Assembly: GCA_017934625.1 (NCBI GenBank)
Contig: JAGBJE010000100.1
Coordinates: 1 to 32,187 of the forward strand
DNA length: 32,187 nucleotides
Direction of reading: 5' to 3'
Source: Pseudobutyrivibrio sp.
GTDB taxonomy: Bacteria; Bacillota; Clostridia; Lachnospirales; Lachnospiraceae
In this document: positions 26,568 to 32,187 of the stretch, piece after piece
Numbering within the stretch: position 1 is the first letter of the stretch
How the letters are laid out: every line of letters begins with the position of its first letter
Notes under the pieces: generated by a model
Database searches by the model: none
Seen by the model: the letters and a program-made list of their open reading frames with translations, nothing else
Told to the model about the DNA's origin: nothing
Program-made: the position numbers and the translations under genes

Positions 26568-27968
26568 TTATCCACCAATTTTCACAAGCTTAACGCCTTC
26601 TTCGCTCTTTTCAATTTCGATTCGTTCATGCATATCCTGAATAGTAACATGATGGTCATCAATTGAAATATTGCTTCCGGCGTGCAATCTTCTATATACC
26701 TTTATTGTTGCACCTCGTCCAGACATAATAACTTCCTTTAATCTGCTAAGCTTTTTAGTCTCTTCAAGGACAACAGCTTCATCTCTAATTCTAACACGAA
26801 GCAGTTGCATTCTACGAGGGTCTTCTTTGTAGTTAATGCCACGCTCTTCCCCAAGCCTATCAAATTCTTCTATGCCCTTTTTAATCTTTTGAACATTGGC
26901 ACTAATGGCTTGAATCTTCTTTGCCAGCATTTCATATTCGGCAGCTCTTTCTATATCTACACCAACCGCTACGTTTGTGGTAGTTCCAAAAGAATTGCCT
27001 ATATCATTAACCTCTATTCCCTGGACAGCAGAAACATAGCCGCCAATAATAGAAGCATTGTTGCCATTAAGCTCTATGCGGCCATCGCAAGATACCTTGC
27101 TCTTAAAGAAATAATCAGCAGTAATATCTCCACCACAAGTAATAATGGCATACTCAATAAACTGAGCGGTCACTGAACCTCTACAGTCTATAATTGTTTT
27201 TTCATTTCCTTTGACGCCAGAAAGCAAGAACAAATCCTTACCGGCTCTAATGTCGCAATCCTCTATCAGGCCATGAATAATCACATTACCTGCAGCGTCA
27301 ATTACAGCACCGTCATGCACACCACCGTGAACAATAACATCGCCGTTAAATTTAATATTTCCAGTTTCAATTCCCACATCTCCCTGCACCTCATGGACAG
27401 GCGATATAGAAATCTTGCCCTGATTAACTTCTATCTTGCCAGTAATCTTAGCTGTATAAGTAAGATTATCACTGGATCTATCAAATCCTCTACCTATAAG
27501 TGGTGGAAGATCACGCACTGGTTTAGGTTCAAGAATCTGACCTCTAACAGACATACCTCTACTACCCTGTACAGCAGGATGATATGTAGCAATTACATCT
27601 CCCTCCTGAACAGTTTCGATTGTCTTTATACTCATGTAATCAGCAGTACCATCTGGTCTGATGGTAGGCTTACGATTAACAGTTGTATCAAAATGATATT
27701 CAAAATATCCCGGTGTTCCCTGCACCTGAGCAGAGCCCTCAGCCACCTTAACAGGTCGACCGTAAACAGGGTTTTTAGATAGCTTTACAAGCATATCCTG
27801 GTCAATGCCAAAGGTAACATTTGCATTATTCAAGAACCCAAGCAGCTGCGCAGCAGTAAACTTAGGCACATCACTCTTACCATCTGGGATCTTAAAAGTC
27901 ATAGTCGCTTCTAAGCCATTAGATGAGACTTGAATTTTTGGTGCAAGTGCATTAATTGGCTGAGCCAT
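26568..27968 (-). CDS. FapA/DUF342 family protein
   Basis: 466 residues. An N-terminal domain (1-170), a repetitive beta-helix stretch rich in Gly, Val and Ile turns (about 180-330: GDVGIETGNIKFNGDVIVHG, VIDAAGNVIIHGLIEDCDIRAG), then a helical coiled part (340-410) and a short end domain. This is the layout of the DUF342 or flagellar-assembly-protein-A family. Their role is poorly understood; links to polymer-forming or surface-assembly functions have been suggested. No membrane segment. A GGGGGA ribosome site lies before the ATG. First gene of the operon that continues with the 47-residue ORF and the TPR protein. Confidence 0.88.
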   Translation of the reverse strand: MAQPINALAPKIQVSSNGLEATMTFKIPDGKSDVPKFTAAQLLGFLNNANVTFGIDQDMLVKLSKNPVYGRPVKVAEGSAQVQGTPGYFEYHFDTTVNRKPTIRPDGTADYMSIKTIETVQEGDVIATYHPAVQGSRGMSVRGQILEPKPVRDLPPLIGRGFDRSSDNLTYTAKITGKIEVNQGKISISPVHEVQGDVGIETGNIKFNGDVIVHGGVHDGAVIDAAGNVIIHGLIEDCDIRAGKDLFLLSGVKGNEKTIIDCRGSVTAQFIEYAIITCGGDITADYFFKSKVSCDGRIELNGNNASIIGGYVSAVQGIEVNDIGNSFGTTTNVAVGVDIERAAEYEMLAKKIQAISANVQKIKKGIEEFDRLGEERGINYKEDPRRMQLLRVRIRDEAVVLEETKKLSRLKEVIMSGRGATIKVYRRLHAGSNISIDDHHVTIQDMHERIEIEKSEEGVKLVKIGG

Positions 27969-27993
27969 ACGTCCCCCGAAATAAAAATCTGTA

Positions 27994-28042
27994 TTTGATA
28001 TAGCCGCTATAGACTATGGCAAAATAGCTAAGCTATATCAAA
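27994..28042 (-). promoter_or_regulatory. Promoter of the FapA-like operon framed by an 11-base inverted repeat
   Basis: On the minus strand TTGATA (28041-28036), a 17-base spacer and CATAGT (28018-28013) make a promoter. TTTGATATAGC (28042-28032) and GCTATATCAAA (28004-27994) are perfect inverted arms 27 bases apart: one covers the -35 box, the other lies just past the expected start of transcription. This looks like a double operator for a repressor, or an RNA stem if transcription starts earlier. The rest of the gap up to deoC is very AT-rich, with no further signal. Confidence 0.6.
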
Positions 28043-28130
28043 TTAATTATAGATTTTTATAATGGATTTGTCATGAAATTTTGTTATTTTACGTAAATTT
28101 TCATTAAATTTTCACAATGGAAGCATTTTT

Positions 28131-28808
28131 TTAGTACTTTCCATCATTTGGAAGGCCCTTAACAGCCTTAACAACACGGCTTGTACCAAGTCTGCTTGCA
28201 CCAAGATCGATAAACTTCTGTGCATCTTCAAGTGAAGCGATACCGCCTGCTGCCTTAATAAGCTTTCCGTTTGTCATGTGGTCAGCCATAAGCTTGATGT
28301 CATCAAATGTAGCTCCGCCTGTAGAGAAGCCAGTTGATGTCTTGATGTAATCTGCATCAGACTTTGAAACAACCTCGCACATCTTAATCTTCTCATCATC
28401 TGTAAGTAAGCAGCACTCGATGATAACCTTTAAAAGCTTACCCTTGCAAGCTGCCTTAATTGCGTTGATTTCAGCAAGGACATCATCATATCTGCCTTCC
28501 TTAACCCAACCTACATTGATAACCATATCTACTTCTGAAGCACCGTTATCTACAGCATCTGATGCCATAAAGCACTTAGAAGCTGTTGTTGCATATCCAT
28601 TAGGAAAGCCGATTACTGTACAGATAGGAAGGTGTCCACCCTGTTCCTTAACATAATCTGCTGCCTGCTTTACAAAACTTGCTGGAATGCAAACTGAAGC
28701 AGTTTCATACTTCATACCATCATCAACAATCCCCTTAATGTCATTCCATGTTGCGTCAACACCAAGTAATGTGTGATCGCACTTGCTTAAAATGTTCTTA
28801 ATATCCAT
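28131..28808 (-). CDS. deoC: Deoxyribose-phosphate aldolase
   Basis: 225 residues. It splits 2-deoxyribose 5-phosphate into glyceraldehyde 3-phosphate and acetaldehyde, the last step of deoxynucleoside breakdown. The Schiff-base lysine is Lys156 in DYIKTSTGF, with Asp94 (VDMVINVG) and Lys185 (IKAAGGI) as partners. GGAGG lies before the ATG. It stands downstream of valS but is separated by 218 bases of heavily folded sequence, so it may have its own promoter. With cdd and the BMP transporter it completes a nucleoside use route. Confidence 0.96.
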   Translation of the reverse strand: MDIKNILSKCDHTLLGVDATWNDIKGIVDDGMKYETASVCIPASFVKQAADYVKEQGGHLPICTVIGFPNGYATTASKCFMASDAVDNGASEVDMVINVGWVKEGRYDDVLAEINAIKAACKGKLLKVIIECCLLTDDEKIKMCEVVSKSDADYIKTSTGFSTGGATFDDIKLMADHMTNGKLIKAAGGIASLEDAQKFIDLGASRLGTSRVVKAVKGLPNDGKY

Positions 28809-28848
28809 TATTTATATCCTCCGTGTTTCCTCTCGCTCGTTACGTTCA

Positions 28849-29024
28849 CAAGCCTAAGACATTACCTCCGTCGACTAACACGTCTCCTTCGGTAACGCTT
28901 AGAGCTTGTTTAACTACGAGCTATTTATACGCTAAGCGTGTAGGCATCAAGCTATTATATTACTTAAGCGAAACGTGTTGTTGAGCGAAGTAATATAATG
29001 CTTGTAGACGTAACACGCGTAGTT
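28849..29024. repeat. Two adjacent folded inverted-repeat segments between deoC and valS
   Basis: Segment one (28849-28908): CAAGCCTAAG with CTTAGAGCTTG and inner TTACC with GGTAA. Segment two (28912-29024): nested arms AACTACG/CGTAGTT, GCGTGT/ACACGC, and CAAGCTATTATATTACTT with AAGTAATATAATGCTTG, the last nearly perfect with one bulged T. It ends three bases before the valS stop codon. No T-run follows on either strand, so it is not a simple terminator. ACGCTAAGCGT (28929-28939) adds another small hairpin. Confidence 0.65.
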
Positions 29025-29026
29025 TC

Positions 29027-31675
29027 TTAACGCATAGATGCGAGACGTGCCTCAACCTGAGCCATCATCTGCTCATACTTAGCTAATTTCTCACGCTCTT
29101 CTGCAACCTTTGCTTCAGGTGCTTTGCTCATGAATTTCTCATTTGAAAGCATTCCACGTGAACGAGCAAGCTCTTTTTCGAGCTTCTCTTTTTCTTTTGT
29201 AAGACGTTCCTTTTCCTTCTCGAAATCAACAAGATCCTCAAGTGGTACGAAAAGTGTAGCATCTGGAATAACAGCTGATACAGCATCATCTGAGATGCCA
29301 GCCTTATCAGCCTGAACAAATACCTCTGTTGCACCTGCAAGAGTCTTAAAGATTGGTGTAATTTCTTCAAATATAGCGCGTACATCTGCATCATCTGCTA
29401 CGATGTGGATAGCTGCCTTCTTTGAAGGTGGTACATCCATATCTGTACGAAGCTGTCTCATGCCACGAACAACATCCTTAGCGCGCTCTACCTTTGCTTC
29501 CTCAGCCATAAAGTTCATTGCCTCATCAAATTCAGGCCAAGCAGAAAGCATAATTGTCTCTTCCTCGCTCTGAAGTGTACAGAAGATTTCCTCTGTGATG
29601 AATGGCATGAATGGATGAAGCATCTTAAGTGCATTTGTAAGTGCAAACTTAGCTGTCCAAAGAGCGGCATTCTTGCTAGCTGTATATTCCTCTGAGTACA
29701 TTCTTGGCTTTACGATTTCAATGTACCAATCGCAGAATTCGTCCCAAATGAAATCATATACCTTTTGAACTGCTATACCAAGCTCAAACTTATCCATATT
29801 TTCAGTTACATCTTTGGCTAAAGTGTTCACCTTAGAGATAATCCACTTATCCTCTGTAGCAAGCTCTGCATCAGCTGGCTTTGTAACTTCATTGTCAGCA
29901 AGATTCATCATAATAAATCTTGAAGCATTCCATACCTTATTAGCAAAGTTACGGCTGTTTTCAACACGCTCGTTGTAGAAACGCATATCGTTGCCAGGTG
30001 CATTACCTGTGATAAGTGTAAGACGAAGTGCATCTGCGCCGTATTTATCAATAATCTCAAGTGGATCAATACCATTTCCTAAAGACTTTGACATCTTACG
30101 TCCCTGTGAATCACGTACAAGGCCATGGATGAGTACTGTATGGAATGGACTCTTTCCTGTGTGAGCGTATCCTGAGAATACCATTCTGATTACCCAGAAG
30201 AAGATGATATCATATCCAGTAACAAGTACGTCTGTTGGATAGAAATAATCAAGCTCCTCTGTCTTCTCTGGCCAACCAAGTGTTGAGAATGGCCAAAGTG
30301 CTGATGAGAACCATGTATCAAGTGTATCCTCATCCTGCTTCATGTGTGTATGACCACACTTAGGGCAAACTGTTGGAGCATCAGCTGAGCGTGCTACAAC
30401 TGTCTCACCACACTTCTCGCAGTAGTATGCTGGGATTCTATGTCCCCACCAAAGCTGACGTGAAATACACCAATCACGGATGTTCTCAAGCCAGTGTAAA
30501 TATGTCTTATCATAATTCTTAGGAACAAATGTAAGCTCACCTGTCTTGATTGCTTCGATAGCAGGCTTAGCAAGCTCTTCCATTGCTACGAACCACTGTG
30601 GCTTAACCATAGGCTCAACAGTTGTCTTACATCTATCATGTGTTCCTACATTATGTGTGTGGTCTTCAATCTTAACAAGAAGACCCATCTCGTCCATCCT
30701 CTTAACAATGATGTCACGAGCTTCATATCTATCCATTCCCTCGAATTCGCCACCGTTTGAATTGATAGTGGCATCATCATTAAGGATATTGATTACAGGA
30801 AGATTATGTCTCTTACCTACCTCAAAATCGTTAGGGTCATGAGCTGGTGTAATCTTAACAACACCTGTACCAAATTCCATATCAACATATTCATCAGCGA
30901 TAACTGGAATCTCACGGTTTACAAATGGAAGCATTACAGTCTTACCAATGATGTCCTGATATCTTTCATCCTTAGGATTTACTGCAACAGCTGAATCACC
31001 AAGCATTGTCTCTGGACGTGTGGTTGCGAATGTTACGAAACGACCTGGCTCACCTACGATTTCGTACTTCATGTGCCAGAAATGTCCTGCCTGCTCCTCA
31101 TGCTCTACCTCTGCATCTGAAATAGATGTCTGGCAAACTGGACACCAGTTGATGATACGGTTACCCTTGTAGATATATCCTTCGTTGTAAAGCTTAACGA
31201 ATACTTCCTCTACTGCCTTTGAGCAGCCTTCATCCATTGTGAATCTCTCACGCTCCCAATCAGCAGATGAACCCATCTTCTTAAGCTGGTTGATAATGCG
31301 AGTTCCGTACTCATCCTTCCATTCCCAGCACTTCTCAAGAAATCCTTCTCTGCCAAGGCTATCCTTTTCAATACCCTGCTTTTTAAGGTGTTCGATAACC
31401 TTTACCTCTGTAGCAATAGCTGCATGGTCAGTGCCTGGCTGCCATAATGCTGAGTAGCCCTGCATTCTCTTATATCTGATAAGAATATCCTGCATTGTAT
31501 TATCAAGTGCATGTCCCATGTGAAGCTGACCAGTAATATTTGGTGGTGGCATCACAATAGTAAATGGCTTCTTGCTGCGGTCTACCTCAGCGTGGAAATA
31601 GCCATTCTCCTCCCACTTTTTATAGAGTCTGTCTTCAAGACCCTTTGGATCATAAGTCTTTGCTAATTCTTTCAT
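29027..31675 (-). CDS. valS: Valyl-tRNA synthetase
   Basis: 882 residues from ATG 31675, usual for ValS. It charges tRNA-Val. HMGH (52-55) and KMSKS (527-531) are the class I signatures, TTRPETMLGD (218-227) belongs to the editing domain, and a zinc knuckle C419-x2-C422/C437-x2-C440 lies in the middle. A coiled-coil tail spans about 820-882. A GTG start at 31699 is open in frame, but AAAGGA lies seven bases before 31675, and the alignment with the usual start (MKELAKTYDP) favours it. Expression is controlled by the T-box leader upstream. Confidence 0.97.
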   Translation of the reverse strand: MKELAKTYDPKGLEDRLYKKWEENGYFHAEVDRSKKPFTIVMPPPNITGQLHMGHALDNTMQDILIRYKRMQGYSALWQPGTDHAAIATEVKVIEHLKKQGIEKDSLGREGFLEKCWEWKDEYGTRIINQLKKMGSSADWERERFTMDEGCSKAVEEVFVKLYNEGYIYKGNRIINWCPVCQTSISDAEVEHEEQAGHFWHMKYEIVGEPGRFVTFATTRPETMLGDSAVAVNPKDERYQDIIGKTVMLPFVNREIPVIADEYVDMEFGTGVVKITPAHDPNDFEVGKRHNLPVINILNDDATINSNGGEFEGMDRYEARDIIVKRMDEMGLLVKIEDHTHNVGTHDRCKTTVEPMVKPQWFVAMEELAKPAIEAIKTGELTFVPKNYDKTYLHWLENIRDWCISRQLWWGHRIPAYYCEKCGETVVARSADAPTVCPKCGHTHMKQDEDTLDTWFSSALWPFSTLGWPEKTEELDYFYPTDVLVTGYDIIFFWVIRMVFSGYAHTGKSPFHTVLIHGLVRDSQGRKMSKSLGNGIDPLEIIDKYGADALRLTLITGNAPGNDMRFYNERVENSRNFANKVWNASRFIMMNLADNEVTKPADAELATEDKWIISKVNTLAKDVTENMDKFELGIAVQKVYDFIWDEFCDWYIEIVKPRMYSEEYTASKNAALWTAKFALTNALKMLHPFMPFITEEIFCTLQSEEETIMLSAWPEFDEAMNFMAEEAKVERAKDVVRGMRQLRTDMDVPPSKKAAIHIVADDADVRAIFEEITPIFKTLAGATEVFVQADKAGISDDAVSAVIPDATLFVPLEDLVDFEKEKERLTKEKEKLEKELARSRGMLSNEKFMSKAPEAKVAEEREKLAKYEQMMAQVEARLASMR

Positions 31676-31725
31676 ACTTTTATCCTTTCTAAAAATCACG
31701 CGGCTTCCAAATTATACATGCTTCC

Positions 31726-31806
31726 GTAGGGCACCCTCCATACCTTCGCATGGGAGCCCTCCCGCCGGCGTAGGTCCTTCCCATGCTCGGCACGGTGCCT
31801 CCCTAC
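31726..31806. other. GC-rich folded segment in the valS leader
   Basis: The segment is far richer in GC than its surroundings. Outer arms GTAGGGCACC (31726-31735) and GGTGCCTCCCTAC (31794-31806) pair with a three-base bulge. Inner arms GCATGGGA (31748-31755) and TCCCATGC (31779-31786) pair perfectly and enclose an eight-base palindrome CGCCGGCG. It lies after the T-box terminator and before the valS ribosome site, so it would be in the valS mRNA. I do not recognise it. Confidence 0.55.
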
Positions 31807-31835
31807 TCACGCCTGCCTAGTTCGAGTAGCCGCTT

Positions 31836-31863
31836 AGCTAATACTAAGACATAATTATTAGCT
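31836..31863. repeat. Perfect 8-base inverted repeat around CTAAGACAT
   Basis: AGCTAATA and TATTAGCT enclose a 12-base loop that contains CTAAGACAT. The same nine-base word occurs on the same strand at 28854-28862 in the deoC-valS gap. It lies just downstream of the T-box terminator in the valS leader. Confidence 0.55.
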
Positions 31864-31898
31864 ACCTCTAGCTAACGTTGAAACTTTTTAACATAATT

Positions 31899-31936
31899 AA
31901 AAAGCCCTGTGTACGGCAAATTGCTGTACACAGGGC
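31899..31936 (-). terminator. T-box terminator hairpin
   Basis: On the minus strand GCCCTGTGTAC pairs with GTACACAGGGC, extended by GCA/TGC past one mismatch, followed by at least five Ts. Its 5' arm contains CCTGT, which can pair instead with ACAGG of the antiterminator. Confidence 0.9.
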
Positions 31937-32150
31937 GCCATATTCGATACGGTCGCGTTACCACCTGTATTTATCACTCATCTTATTCCTTACGGGAACG
32001 ACTCGGGATGGCTTTTCCAATGTGAGCCATATGCATCACGTTGCTTTATTCACCACCTGCTCCGAAGCTACCTTCGTCAGCTCAGCTCCTAGGTCACCTT
32101 TCAGCCGGTGAGCGACCCTCTCTACAGGACGACACTGATTACTCCTCTTC
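31937..32150 (-). ncRNA. T-box riboswitch leader of valS, Val (GTA) specifier
   Basis: A T-box core TGGTAACGCG (minus strand, 31963-31954) lies in an antiterminator made by ACAGG (31968-31964) and CCTGT of the terminator arm. Stem I begins around GAAGAGGAGTA (32150-32140), has AGAGAG (near 32125), and the stretch GAAGGTAGCTTCGGAGC with GTA at 32071-32069, in the place of the specifier triplet. TGGT fits a tRNA ending in ACCA, as most tRNA-Val do. When uncharged tRNA-Val binds, the antiterminator forms and valS is transcribed. The specifier was placed by pattern, not by a computed fold. Confidence 0.9.
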
Positions 32151-32172
32151 ATCATGGCATTTAACTTTCCTT

Positions 32173-32178
32173 ATAATA
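32173..32178 (-). promoter_or_regulatory. Possible -10 box of the valS T-box transcript
   Basis: TATTAT on the minus strand lies about 25-30 bases before stem I. The matching -35 box would fall at or past the window end, so this stays tentative. Confidence 0.3.
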
Positions 32179-32187
32179 GAAAAAATC

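Noticed and set aside
27273-27782. 169-residue plus-strand frame opposite the FapA-like gene
   Set aside because: Shadow frame of the repetitive beta-helix region; composition (many Asn, Ser, His) fits antisense reading.
31676-31699. GTG start of valS eight codons upstream
   Set aside because: The ribosome site AAAGGA lies inside this stretch and fits the ATG at 31675.
31878-32111. 77-residue plus-strand reading frame at the right end
   Set aside because: It lies on the opposite strand of the valS T-box; the RNA structure explains the sequence.

Overview
The window reads as chromosomal DNA of a low-to-moderate GC anaerobic Firmicute of the Lachnospiraceae. The best match is the rumen Butyrivibrio/Pseudobutyrivibrio group, because a complete Ech-type [NiFe] hydrogenase, a nucleoside BMP-type ABC transporter, many cyclic-di-GMP proteins and a valine T-box occur with strong AGGAGG ribosome sites. 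The genus is inference; no rRNA or tRNA gene is present. No phage, transposase, CRISPR or plasmid gene was found. Almost every gene is on the minus strand; only 10277-12727 is on the plus strand.

Layout: 1-40 is the start of a regulator cut by the window edge. 190-1188 is a membrane-anchored alpha/beta hydrolase. 4842-1332 is a two-gene operon: hypB (hydrogenase nickel insertion GTPase) and a 927-residue multi-FeS/FAD oxidoreductase, behind a strong promoter that overlaps a perfect palindrome. 10066-5115 is a run of branched-chain aminotransferase (ilvE), GAF-PAS-GGDEF-EAL protein and serine hydroxymethyltransferase (glyA). Facing away from it is a plus-strand pair: a membrane EAL phosphodiesterase and a flavin-reductase-like protein (10277-12727). 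17913-12763 is the six-gene echABCDEF operon, converging on that pair at a shared two-way terminator. 18135-19232 is an HD-GYP protein.

24444-19443 is a nucleoside-type transporter (lipoprotein, two-domain ATPase, two permeases), with two tandem terminators between the lipoprotein gene and the rest. Upstream of it are cdd (cytidine deaminase) and a three-gene set made of a DUF342/FapA-like protein, a 47-residue ORF and a zinc-ribbon/TPR membrane protein, apparently read into cdd. deoC and valS complete the salvage and translation genes. valS lies behind a T-box leader with a Val (GTA) specifier.

How it works together: Ech couples reduced ferredoxin oxidation to H2 formation and ion pumping. 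HypB matures the Ni site, and the big oxidoreductase may link ferredoxin-type carriers with NAD(P)H. The transporter, Cdd and DeoC form a nucleoside scavenging route. Three cyclic-di-GMP proteins sit within 13 kb. One has an intact GGDEF but a damaged EAL; its divergent neighbour has a damaged GGDEF but an intact EAL, so together they look like a synthase/hydrolase pair.

The most unusual non-coding material is a family of palindromic repeats with a CCCTCATC head (near 1.2 and 19.4 kb, with fragments elsewhere), and two odd, strongly folded intergenic segments that flank valS on both sides and share words in the same order.
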